The translations under genes and the position numbers were made by a program. The notes beneath the pieces were generated by a model that saw nothing but the letters and a program-made list of their open reading frames with translations, did no database searches and was not told the origin of the DNA. Below, in pieces: positions 23,958 to 32,149 of a stretch of DNA of 34,091 bases (position 1 is the stretch's first letter; each line of letters begins with the position of its first letter). Source of the DNA: Candidatus Sumerlaeia bacterium (GTDB taxonomy: Bacteria > Sumerlaeota > Sumerlaeia > JADFCW01); assembly GCA_026415575.1 (NCBI GenBank), contig JAOAGV010000045.1, positions 1 to 34,091 of the forward strand. Direction: 5' to 3'.

Positions 23958-25567
23958 CCGGCCAGGTCGTTGACGGCAAATTTGAAATCCTCGACGAAAT
24001 CGGCCACGGCGGGATGGGCATTGTCTATCGGGCGCGCCAAATCTCACTGGATCGGATTGTCGCCCTGAAAATGCTCTCCGCCTCGCTGGTGGACGACCCG
24101 GAATTCCGCAACCGGTTCTGTCAGGAAGCCAAGATTATTGCCCGCCTGAGTCATCCCAACATTCTCCATGTCTATGACATTCTCGACCACGGCACGGATT
24201 TTTGGATTGTCATGGAGTATCTCGAAGGGCAGTCGCTTCGCGATGTTTTGCGCGAGGCCGGACGCCTGCCCATTGCCAAAGCTGTTCACATTGCCGCACA
24301 AGTGGCCAACGGTCTGGCCTACGCGCACAGCAAGGGCATCATCCATCGCGACATCAAACCCGACAACATCATGATGCTTCCCGACGATCAGGTGAAGATC
24401 ATGGATTTCGGGATCGCCCACTTGCGCGGCTCGTCCATTCACACGCAAACCGGCGTGGCCATGGGCACCCCGCAGTTCATGTCGCCCGAACAGGCCGCCG
24501 GCAAACCCGTGGATGCGCGCAGCGATCTCTACTCGCTGACCGTCGTCCTCTACCGCATGCTCACGGGCGAGTTGCCGTTCACGGCCGACAGCCCGGTCGC
24601 TGTGGCACTCAAGCACGTGCAGGAGCCGCCGCCGCGGCCGAGCCGGATCAATCCGGCGATTTCTCCGGGCCTCGATGCGCTGGTTCTAAAGGGCTTGGCC
24701 AAAAAACCCGAAGAGCGGTTCCAGAGCGCCGAGGAGATGCGCGAAGCGTTGCTGCATCCGGATTATCGCCACGAGGCCGCTGCCGCCCCTTCCGCGCCCC
24801 CCGAAGAAACCTATGTGGCCACACCCGCCCAGCCGATGGCCTTTTCGCCGCCGCCGGCACCGGCCCAATCCATCCATACGGCCTCAACGCCTGTGCTCGT
24901 TCCCGTCCGCCGTGTAAGGTTCCGCCCGCTTTTGGCGGCGGCGGCTGCCGTCGGGTTATTGGCCGTCGTCTGGGTGCTTCACGTGCTCTATGGAAATCAT
25001 CCGCAGCCTGACACGACTCTGCCCGGCAATCCGGCCGCGGTTTTGCCGGATGCCAAGAGCGAGGGCGATCCCAAGCTCCCCCGACGCAAGGCAGGTGAGC
25101 GGGCCAGTGCGCTCGAACTCCTTCTGAATAGTCTGAACGAACCGAAACCGCGCAATCCGGCGGAAGCGGAGAAACGGTTCAAAGAGGCGCTCCGTCTGAA
25201 ACGCGATTGGGAAAATTCACCGCAGCTGCTTCGCAATCCCAATCTCTTGCTCTGTCTCGAACCGTTTGTGGACTGCATCAATTTCGACAGCAGCCATACG
25301 CTCCATAGCGTGGAGTTCATCCGGTTTCTGGCCGCAGCGACCGAGCAGCAGACGGTCGGCTCGGCCTTTCGCGCCCAGTTGAAAGAAACGGCTCTCAGCC
25401 AAATTGCAAAAGTTCGCCGATTGCCCGATTCAGGCGAATACCGCGCGGAACTGGACAAGATCGAAGCGCGGTTGCTGCTGGAGCCGCCGGCCACCACATC
25501 CCCGCTGTCGGCCGTGCGGCCCGGCATGCCGGCCGACGCGCGCAGTGACGATCCCGACATGCCATAG
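23954..25567 (+). CDS. Transmembrane serine/threonine protein kinase (PknB-like)
   Basis: A 537-residue Hanks-type kinase. The N-terminal catalytic domain spans about 1-265: glycine loop IGHGGMGIVY (16-25), Lys39 in VALKM, Glu58, catalytic loop HRDIKPDN (131-138, D133), DFG (151-153) and the activation segment GTPQFMSPEQ (171-180). A Pro/Ala-rich linker (272-318) leads to a single membrane helix (325-347). The C-terminal 190 residues, probably extracytoplasmic, are helical and charged; they lack PASTA or other named sensor domains. All catalytic residues are present, so it should be active. Translation is coupled to the upstream small membrane protein. holB follows after 63 bp, but a functional link is doubtful. 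Confidence 0.95.
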   Translation: MTGQVVDGKFEILDEIGHGGMGIVYRARQISLDRIVALKMLSASLVDDPEFRNRFCQEAKIIARLSHPNILHVYDILDHGTDFWIVMEYLEGQSLRDVLREAGRLPIAKAVHIAAQVANGLAYAHSKGIIHRDIKPDNIMMLPDDQVKIMDFGIAHLRGSSIHTQTGVAMGTPQFMSPEQAAGKPVDARSDLYSLTVVLYRMLTGELPFTADSPVAVALKHVQEPPPRPSRINPAISPGLDALVLKGLAKKPEERFQSAEEMREALLHPDYRHEAAAAPSAPPEETYVATPAQPMAFSPPPAPAQSIHTASTPVLVPVRRVRFRPLLAAAAAVGLLAVVWVLHVLYGNHPQPDTTLPGNPAAVLPDAKSEGDPKLPRRKAGERASALELLLNSLNEPKPRNPAEAEKRFKEALRLKRDWENSPQLLRNPNLLLCLEPFVDCINFDSSHTLHSVEFIRFLAAATEQQTVGSAFRAQLKETALSQIAKVRRLPDSGEYRAELDKIEARLLLEPPATTSPLSAVRPGMPADARSDDPDMP

Positions 25568-25630
25568 CAGCCTGTCGGAGACCGCTTGTGGTTCCGAGTT
25601 TGCACAAGATGTTGTCCATAAAGATTGGGT

Positions 25631-26707
25631 ATGGGAAAAGAGCGCAGAAAATCGGCGACAAACAGCCCCATCCTCGAACCGCGCGAGCACGTCTTCGAGA
25701 CCATTCTCGGCCATGACCACGTGAAGCGGCTGCTGCGCACAATGATCGCCGGCAACCGCCTTCCCAAGGCCCTGCTGTTTCATGGCCGGCCGGGTGTCGG
25801 CAAAAAGAGTCTCGCCTTCGCTTTGGCCAAGCTGGTCAATTGCTTTCCCGAAGGCGAGCGGGCCGATTGCACCCTGCCGCCGTGCCGCAAGATTGCCCGC
25901 GGCGTTTTTCTCGATTTGATTGAAATCGCCCCCAGCGGTCCGGGCGGGCAAATCCGCGTGGAGTCGGCCCATGAGGCCGAAGCACGTCTGGCCACATCGC
26001 CATCGGAAGGCCGACGGAAAATTCTCCTCATTTCCGATGCCCACCGTATGAACGTCGCCACGGCCAACACGCTTCTCAAGACCATCGAAGAACCGCCGCG
26101 CCATGCGTTGATCCTTCTCGTCACCGACCGGCCGGGAATGATTGTCCCCACCATTCGCTCGCGCTGCTCGCCGATCCGCTGCGGTGTCATTGAAAGCGAA
26201 TTGCTGGCCGACTGGCTTGTCGCCCGCGTGGGCGAACTGGACGGCGACCGCCAGCGCGCCCGCTTTGTGGCCATGCTCGCCGAGGGACGTCCCGGCCAGG
26301 CTCTGGCGCTGATCGCTGCCGGCCTGCTCAACCATCGAACGCAAACACTCGAATCCCTAGTTGCATTTCACCGCGAAGGCTATCGCATGTTCATGCGGAC
26401 AGCCTGGCAGCTGGCCGAAGGCCAGGGCAGCCTCGCTGGTGCGTTGTCGCTTCTGTTCGCATGGTATCGCGACCTTCTGGTCTCACAGATTGCACCAGAG
26501 GCCGCGGAGTTGCTGCTCAACAAAGATCAGGCGGAAACCTTGCGGCGTCTCGGCGCCTCGATCCCGCTGCCCGGATTGGTCCGTGCGCTCGAACAAATCG
26601 CCCGCCGCTTTGATCTTGCCGACCGCATCGCCATGCCACAATTGGTGCTCGAAAGCCTTCTGGTGGACGTGGGCATGGCAGCAAGAAGCCAGAGCTCCCG
26701 CGCTTGA
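25631..26707 (+). CDS. holB: DNA polymerase III clamp-loader subunit delta prime
   Basis: A 358-residue AAA+ protein of the DnaX/HolB group, part of the complex that loads the sliding clamp. FETILGHDHVKRLL is the usual opening; Walker A is GRPGVGKKS (52-60). The Walker B region is ILLISDAHRM, with DAH where ATPases have DE(A)D, and SRC (177-179) is the arginine-finger motif shared by delta prime and DnaX. Zinc-module cysteines are reduced to C71, C80 and C85. TANTLLKTIEEPP is typical of both. Together this fits delta prime rather than DnaX, although Walker A is well preserved for a subunit often inactive as an ATPase. ATG 25631 is used; a TTG is 6 nt upstream. Confidence 0.88.
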   Translation: MGKERRKSATNSPILEPREHVFETILGHDHVKRLLRTMIAGNRLPKALLFHGRPGVGKKSLAFALAKLVNCFPEGERADCTLPPCRKIARGVFLDLIEIAPSGPGGQIRVESAHEAEARLATSPSEGRRKILLISDAHRMNVATANTLLKTIEEPPRHALILLVTDRPGMIVPTIRSRCSPIRCGVIESELLADWLVARVGELDGDRQRARFVAMLAEGRPGQALALIAAGLLNHRTQTLESLVAFHREGYRMFMRTAWQLAEGQGSLAGALSLLFAWYRDLLVSQIAPEAAELLLNKDQAETLRRLGASIPLPGLVRALEQIARRFDLADRIAMPQLVLESLLVDVGMAARSQSSRA

Positions 26708-26729
26708 GCGCGTAAGCGAATCTCCGCGG

Positions 26730-26749
26730 GGGCATGCGCCCATGTTTTT
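26730..26749 (+). terminator. Weak candidate terminator after holB
   Basis: GGGC-ATGC-GCCC is a 4-bp stem with a 4-nt loop, followed after ATG by TTTTT. It lies 23 bp after the holB stop. The stem is short, so the call is weak. Confidence 0.3.
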
Positions 26750-26907
26750 GGGATTGGGCAATTCGGGATATGTGCAAGAAACGTTTGGGCGTCAGATTTA
26801 AAAGCCCTGAAAAGCCTCTGATCTTTGACCATTTCGGACTTGGTAAATCACAGCGGCGGCCCTTTCAGAACCGGAAAACACTGCCCGCGGACTGAAATTC
26901 CAATTCC

Positions 26908-26963
26908 CCTGTCCATCTCGCCCTGTGCGCATTGTCTTGTCCATACGCCCCTGTCCGCACTGC
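26908..26963. repeat. Degenerate 14-bp tandem repeat, four units
   Basis: Four adjacent 14-bp units start at 26908, 26922, 26936 and 26950. Each begins CYTGT; the units are CCTGTCCATCTCGC, CCTGTGCGCATTGT, CTTGTCCATACGCC and CCTGTCCGCACTGC. The shared core TTGTCCAT or CTGTCC matches the 9-bp units near 12598-12615. Confidence 0.55.
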
Positions 26964-27037
26964 TTTGGTTGCGGCCAAAGGCCACGTTAGAACAAAAAAA
27001 GCAAGCGGCCTGTTTTTTCAGTTTAAACTCAAAGGTT

Positions 27038-28732
27038 TTATGGGTGCGCGCTCTGCAGCGCCGAAAGTACTATGAGCTGAATCGCGGGCTGGTCAATGGC
27101 GACGGCTTCGTTGAGGCGTTCGATCAGCGAGCGTCCGAACAGGTTGAGAAAAGGGAAGAAAACGGTAAGGGCGCGTTCCTGCATCAGGCCGTCGGGCCAG
27201 AGCGCCGTGCGGGCAGTTTCGACGGCACGACGCAGGTCCTGGTCGCGCGCGGCGGCGGCATGACGCTGGCGCTCGGCCAGTTTGTCCACGCCAAGGGCGA
27301 CGGAATCGCGCAGCCGTTCGAGCGCGCGGGCGACGGCGGGGTCGGAGCGGTCCACGCCCGCGGCGGCGAATTCGACCGCCTCGCTCATCTGTTTGCGAAT
27401 GTCGCGAAGTGCTTGCTCGACATCCCACGGTTCGACGGCACCTTGCGCGAGGGCGTCGAATGCAGCGGGCGACTCTCCGAGCGTCAGTGCGAGGGCTTCG
27501 AGGGCGATGTGCAACCGGCCGAGCGCCCGCTCGACGCGCGGCTCGATCAGGCACAGCTGCGGCCGCGGCAGGATCACCGGCATGGGAACGTCAAAGAAGC
27601 TATAGACCTCGCGCAGCTGGGCGAAATAGGCGATCTCGCCCGGTCCCGCGACCGTGGCCAGAGTCGGCAACAGGGCATCCTGCACGATGGGCCGCGTAGC
27701 TACATTGAGGCCAAAACAAGCGGGGTCGCATTCGAGTTCGGCGCGCAACCGGGCAGGTTCGATACGCTCGCGGGTGCCGCAGGGCGCAATGATCTCGAAA
27801 GCCCCATCGCGGAAAAGAATTTTGTGCCGCAGCCCATTGCGCAGAACAAAAGCGTTCACGTGTTCGGGCCGGCGATGGAGCGAGGGCGCAAGGCCGCGCG
27901 AAGCCAGCTGTTCGCCGGCGGCGACGATGCGGCGGCTCGATTCGCCCGGCTCGGCCAGTTCGCGCGCCAGAAGACGCGCTGCACCCCGGCGAACCCACGC
28001 CATGCGGGGGGAGACAAACACGGGCGTGCGGTCGCCCAAAAGCCACGCGAGCGTTCGGACAAAAAGCGTTTCGAGCGTGTCGCTACTCGTGATTAGGGCG
28101 CAAGTTTGTTCGCGCAGTTCCGCGGTGAAAGCGGTTTGCCGCGTGTGGCCAAAAACATCGGCCACGTCGGTGGCCAGATGGGGTTCAACGGGAATGTCGT
28201 GAACCGGCATCCCCGATCGGTGACCCGAGGCGTGATATTCGTAGCGCTGCCAGCGGCCATCGGTGTCCGGCCAGCGGAACGAGCGCACTTCGTCGAAGTC
28301 GGCATCCTCCGAAGCCACCCAGAAGACCGGCACAACGGGGACGCGGCGCTCGCGTTCGAGACGCTCGGCCCAGCGTACGGCGGCAAGGGCTTTGTAAAGG
28401 GTAAAAAGCGGGCCGCCAAGCAAGCCGGCCTGCTGACCTGTGGCAATGACGCGGGCCGCGGGGTCGGCCAGACGGTCAATGCGTTGGGAGGCGTGCGACG
28501 AAACACCCCACGCTGCATGGGCGGCGCGCAGCTGATCGAGGGCCGACGGGTCGAGCGGATATGCCGGCCGGGTTTGGCGCAGCGCTTCGGCGGAATCCCA
28601 ATCGCCCGGCAAATGGAGAAAAAAGTCGCCGAGGCGTTCATCGCGGGCAAGGTAAGCGGTCCATATTCGCTCGCTCATTGTGTCGCGAAATCCCGTCTGC
28701 CTTTGGTAGGGCCGCGCAACCGGCACGCTCAT
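27038..28732 (-). CDS. bshC: Putative cysteine ligase BshC (bacillithiol synthesis)
   Basis: A 564-residue protein, close to the BshC family length of about 540. BshC adds cysteine to glucosaminyl-malate in the last step of bacillithiol synthesis. The family signature VIATGQQAGLLGGPLFTLYK (95-114) is clear, as are PVVPVFWVASEDADFDEV (132-149), a ligase-like nucleotide motif region, and the coiled-coil C-terminal third. The start is ATG 28732, which overlaps the TGA of the MFS gene by ATGA; an upstream in-frame start would extend far into that gene. bshA and bshB are not in the window, so the thiol pathway is implied rather than shown. Confidence 0.93.
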   Translation of the reverse strand: MSVPVARPYQRQTGFRDTMSERIWTAYLARDERLGDFFLHLPGDWDSAEALRQTRPAYPLDPSALDQLRAAHAAWGVSSHASQRIDRLADPAARVIATGQQAGLLGGPLFTLYKALAAVRWAERLERERRVPVVPVFWVASEDADFDEVRSFRWPDTDGRWQRYEYHASGHRSGMPVHDIPVEPHLATDVADVFGHTRQTAFTAELREQTCALITSSDTLETLFVRTLAWLLGDRTPVFVSPRMAWVRRGAARLLARELAEPGESSRRIVAAGEQLASRGLAPSLHRRPEHVNAFVLRNGLRHKILFRDGAFEIIAPCGTRERIEPARLRAELECDPACFGLNVATRPIVQDALLPTLATVAGPGEIAYFAQLREVYSFFDVPMPVILPRPQLCLIEPRVERALGRLHIALEALALTLGESPAAFDALAQGAVEPWDVEQALRDIRKQMSEAVEFAAAGVDRSDPAVARALERLRDSVALGVDKLAERQRHAAAARDQDLRRAVETARTALWPDGLMQERALTVFFPFLNLFGRSLIERLNEAVAIDQPAIQLIVLSALQSAHP

Positions 28733-29982
28733 CCTTGCGGCGGCGCGAGCGGCTGCCGGCCGCTCATAAACCGGCGAACGCCTCCGATCATCACCAGCGC
28801 AAAGATCAAATAAATGACTGAGACGGTGCTGATCATGACGCTCATGCTGAACCACTTCGTGCAATAGCCGATGAGGTAGGCCGCCAGCCCGCCACCGAAC
28901 CAGCTGATCGAGTTGATGACGCCGACGGCCGTGGCGCGGCGTTCGGCGGGCACCACATCGTGCAGTGAGGCCCAGATGTTCGAGTCGTAGATGCCCTTGC
29001 AGAACCCGAACACAGCGAGAGCCAGCAGCGTTACCTTTATCTGGTCAGACCAGCCGACCATGAAGATAAACGGCATGCCGCAGCACAAGCCTAGAGCTTG
29101 CGTCATCGGCCGGCCACCGAGGAAGCGCCGCACCAGACGGTCGGCCAGCCAACCGCCAAACAGGACGCCGAGAATCGAAAACGTCTGCAAATAGGCCGAG
29201 GCATAGACCGACGCCCGCGAGACGCTGATGGTGAACTTGTCGTGAAGAAATGTCGGCGTCCAAGCCAGAAAGATCGAGGCAACCGAGTTGGCGCCGATGA
29301 ATACGAGCGCGAGGACGATGACCATGGGGAAGTTGAACCGCCGGGCCGGCTGGGCCGCCGCGGCCTCCTGTTGCGCGGCCGCCAGTTGTTCCGCACTGGG
29401 CTCTTCGAGAAACACCCAAAGGAGCAAGGCGACCACAATACCCAGCCCGCCAAACAAAAAGAACGACGACCGCCAGCCCAAATGCTCGCCCATAATCCCC
29501 GCGATTGCGCCGCCGGCAATCGTGCCGACATAGACGCTGGACTGGTGGATGCCCATGGCTTTCGAGCGCGTGGTCTTGCCGTGATAGGCGCTGATCATGG
29601 CCATGGCCGCGGGGAAATAGAAAGCCTCGCCGAGTCCTTCGATGGCACGCAAGGCCACCAGATGCCAGTATTTTGTGGCAAAGCCAAAGGCCAGCGTAAT
29701 TACCGACCAAAACAGGAAGCCGCCAAGAATGACGGTCTTGCGCCGCATGAGGTCGCCTATGATGCCGGCCAGCCAGCCCGATCCGGCATAGACCCACATG
29801 AAGGCTGAGCCAATGAGGGCCAGCTGTTGTTTGGTCAGACCCAGCCCTTTGTCCGGCTGTTCGAGAAGCGGGAAAACGGAGAAGATGCCCTGACGGTCGG
29901 CGTAATTGAAAAAGCATACAAACCAGAGCATTCCCACTACAGCCCATTTATACCAAACGGTGGAGGCATAATCGCGGGGCAT
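28729..29982 (-). CDS. MFS transporter, anion:cation symporter type
   Basis: A 417-residue protein with about 12 membrane helices. It shows the MFS loop motif GDLMRRKTVILGGF after helix 2 and LADRLVRRFLGGRP in the second half. The first helix has NYADRQGIFSVFP, a mark of the ACS/phthalate-permease branch (ExuT, GudP and similar hexuronate or organic-anion porters). The substrate cannot be read from sequence; sugar acids or organic anions are typical. AGGA lies 8 nt before ATG 29982. The stop TGA is overlapped by the bshC start, so the two genes are translationally coupled. Confidence 0.85.
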   Translation of the reverse strand: MPRDYASTVWYKWAVVGMLWFVCFFNYADRQGIFSVFPLLEQPDKGLGLTKQQLALIGSAFMWVYAGSGWLAGIIGDLMRRKTVILGGFLFWSVITLAFGFATKYWHLVALRAIEGLGEAFYFPAAMAMISAYHGKTTRSKAMGIHQSSVYVGTIAGGAIAGIMGEHLGWRSSFFLFGGLGIVVALLLWVFLEEPSAEQLAAAQQEAAAAQPARRFNFPMVIVLALVFIGANSVASIFLAWTPTFLHDKFTISVSRASVYASAYLQTFSILGVLFGGWLADRLVRRFLGGRPMTQALGLCCGMPFIFMVGWSDQIKVTLLALAVFGFCKGIYDSNIWASLHDVVPAERRATAVGVINSISWFGGGLAAYLIGYCTKWFSMSVMISTVSVIYLIFALVMIGGVRRFMSGRQPLAPPQG

Positions 29983-30117
29983 CTTTCGATTCCTACCCTA
30001 TTGGGTCTGAGAATTCCGGACAGAATCAAAACGCCCGATGCAAACCCGCCCGGATCCTTTTCGCAACGATTTCTTTCGCGGAAAATGGGAGCGATTGCAG
30101 TTTTCCGTGGAGTTCAG

Positions 30118-30146
30118 TTGACAGAGAAATGGCCGTGTTATACATT
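30118..30146 (+). promoter_or_regulatory. Candidate sigma-70-type promoter for the PilB/GspE gene
   Basis: TTGACA at 30118-30123 is a perfect -35. TACATT at 30141-30146 with a 17-bp spacer matches TATAAT at 4 of 6; the overlapping TATACA at 30139-30144 would have a 15-bp spacer. It lies in the gap between divergent genes (MFS minus, PilB/GspE plus), about 130 bp before the start. Pattern only. Confidence 0.45.
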
Positions 30147-30268
30147 CTTTTGTGTGTCTGGCCAACGGACACGTTTTTGGTTGACGCCGCAGGAAGGTTG
30201 GAGGCACAATTTCCCTTTGATAGGACGCGTACAGCAAAGGGAATTGCGTTTCCTTTGTGAAGGATGGC

Positions 30269-32149
30269 ATGACCATGGCACCGGATAAACCCACCACGCC
30301 AATCCCCATGGACCCTCGCCGGGTGGTCCCGCGCGGCGAGGAGGCGAATCCATTGAAAAAGGGCAATGAGGTCGCGCCCCCCTTGGAAAAGGCCCAAAAG
30401 GCTGTCGCACGCATCGGCGGCGACGGCCGCGGCCTTCCCGACAACTCGGCCCTGATCGGCCGCGTTCTCGAACAAGCCGGCTTGGTCTCGTCGTCCATGC
30501 TCCGCGACATTCAGGAGTCGCTTCAGAACGAGGCCGGTATGACCTTGCGCAAGGCCGTGGTCAACACCGGCTTGGTCCGCGAGGAAGAGATTCTCGACGC
30601 CATCGCCCAAGAAATGGGCATGGAGAAGGTGTCGCTCCACGAGATCAAAGTCACGCCCGAACTTCTCGCCGCCATTGATCCCAAGGTCGCCCGCAACTAT
30701 CGCGTTTTTCCCGTCCGCGTCACACCGGACACGATCTACGTGGCTCTGGCCGACCCGCTCAACATTCAGACGACCGACGACCTCGAACGGATTTTGCAGA
30801 AAAAAGTGGTGGGCCTCATTGCGCCGGAAGATGAAATCATCCATGCCCTGCGCCGCTACTATGAGGCCGACGAGGTCAATCAGCTTTACGAGGATTTTAC
30901 GACGGAAGTTACCAAGGAAGAGGCAAAAGACTACTATTCGAACATCAATCTCGACGAGGTGCAGGAGATCAACCAAGCACCGGTCGTAAAGTTTGTGGAT
31001 TTGATTTTCAAACAAGCCATCCATGACCGCGCGAGCGACATTCACATCGAGCCGGCCAAGAACAGTCTCGTCGTGCGGTTCCGCATTGACGGCGTTCTGC
31101 AGGAGATCCCATCGCCGCCCAAGAAATGGCAGAAGGCCATCATCTCGCGGCTCAAAGTGCTTTCCGGCATGGACCTGGCCGAAAAACGCCTGCCGCAGGA
31201 CGGCCGCATCAAGCTGAACCTGCAGGGCGGAAAGAAACTCATTGACGTCCGTGTCTCGGCCCTGCCGGCCATCTACGGCGAAAGCATCGTCATGCGTCTG
31301 CTCGACCAGAGCAGCGTGCTTCTCGGTCTGTCCGACGTCGGGTTCCTTCCGGACAACATCCGGCTGTTCGAGCAGCTCATCCGCGCCCCCAACGGCGTCA
31401 TCCTGATGACGGGCCCAACCGGTTCGGGCAAAACCACGACGCTGTATTCGGCGCTTTCGACACTGAACACCCCCGACCGAAAAATCATCACCATCGAAAA
31501 CCCCGTCGAATATATGCTCGAAGGCATCTGTCAAGTGCAGGTGGACGAGAGCATTGATTTGACGTTCGCGGCATGTTTGCGATCGGCGCTGCGCCAAGCC
31601 CCGGAAATCCTGATGGTCGGCGAAATCCGCGACATGGAGACCGCCGAGATCGGCATCCGCGCCGCCCTGACCGGCCACTTGGTCTTCAGCACGCTCCACA
31701 CCAACGACGCGCCGGGCGCTACGACCCGTTTGATTGACATCGGCGTCAAGCCGTTTCTCGTGTCTTCGTCCATTCAAGCGGTGATTGCCCAGCGGCTCGT
31801 GCGGCGCATCTGCCACCAGTGTGCGGAAAGCTATCGGCCGCGCGAAGAAGAAATCCGCGAACTGGGCTATGACCCCGCCAAGTATCGCGACTACGAGTTC
31901 CGCCGCGGCAAAGGATGCGACCGCTGCGGCTTCAGCGGCTATCGCGGCCGAACGGCCATTCACGAAATCTTTGTTCCCGACTCGACCGCCCGCCAGATGA
32001 TCATCCGGTCGGAGTCCGCCGCCCGCATCAAACGCTATGCGGTCAGCAAAGGCATGCGCACTCTGCGAATGGACGGCTGGGAAAAAGTCCTCCTCGGCCA
32101 AACCACTACGACCGAAGTCATGCGCATCACGCAAAGCGACGTGAGCTGA
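30269..32149 (+). CDS. pilB: Type IV pilus / type II secretion assembly ATPase (PilB/GspE)
   Basis: A 626-residue hexameric motor ATPase that drives pilus extension or secretion. Domains: a disordered N-terminus, a MshEN-type N-domain (about 62-200, LIGRVLEQAGLVSS...), then the ATPase core with SDIHIEPA (256-263), Walker A GPTGSGKTT (382-390), Walker B ILMVGEIRD, the His box GHLVFSTLHTNDA and a tetracysteine zinc site (C515, C518, C550, C553: RICHQC and GCDRCG). The usual RQDPD motif reads RQAPE. Starts at GTG 30257, ATG 30269 and ATG 30275 are possible; AAGGA at 30260-30264 favours one of the ATGs. No PilC or PilT is adjacent, so pilus versus type II secretion is undecided. Confidence 0.93.
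   Translation: MTMAPDKPTTPIPMDPRRVVPRGEEANPLKKGNEVAPPLEKAQKAVARIGGDGRGLPDNSALIGRVLEQAGLVSSSMLRDIQESLQNEAGMTLRKAVVNTGLVREEEILDAIAQEMGMEKVSLHEIKVTPELLAAIDPKVARNYRVFPVRVTPDTIYVALADPLNIQTTDDLERILQKKVVGLIAPEDEIIHALRRYYEADEVNQLYEDFTTEVTKEEAKDYYSNINLDEVQEINQAPVVKFVDLIFKQAIHDRASDIHIEPAKNSLVVRFRIDGVLQEIPSPPKKWQKAIISRLKVLSGMDLAEKRLPQDGRIKLNLQGGKKLIDVRVSALPAIYGESIVMRLLDQSSVLLGLSDVGFLPDNIRLFEQLIRAPNGVILMTGPTGSGKTTTLYSALSTLNTPDRKIITIENPVEYMLEGICQVQVDESIDLTFAACLRSALRQAPEILMVGEIRDMETAEIGIRAALTGHLVFSTLHTNDAPGATTRLIDIGVKPFLVSSSIQAVIAQRLVRRICHQCAESYRPREEEIRELGYDPAKYRDYEFRRGKGCDRCGFSGYRGRTAIHEIFVPDSTARQMIIRSESAARIKRYAVSKGMRTLRMDGWEKVLLGQTTTTEVMRITQSDVS

Larger units (their letters stand above)
26708..27037. other. 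Intergenic region between converging holB and bshC
   Basis: A 330-bp stretch where two genes converge. It holds a weak terminator-like hairpin at 26730-26749, a degenerate 14-bp tandem repeat at 26908-26963, a GGCC-AAA-GGCC mini-hairpin near 26973 followed by a 15-bp motif also found near 3745, and A-rich and T-rich tracts near 26992 and 27012. I see no gene. Confidence 0.6.

Noticed and set aside
26825-28096. + strand open frame (423 residues) opposite bshC
   Set aside because: BshC signatures on the minus strand are unambiguous; the + frame has no family resemblance.
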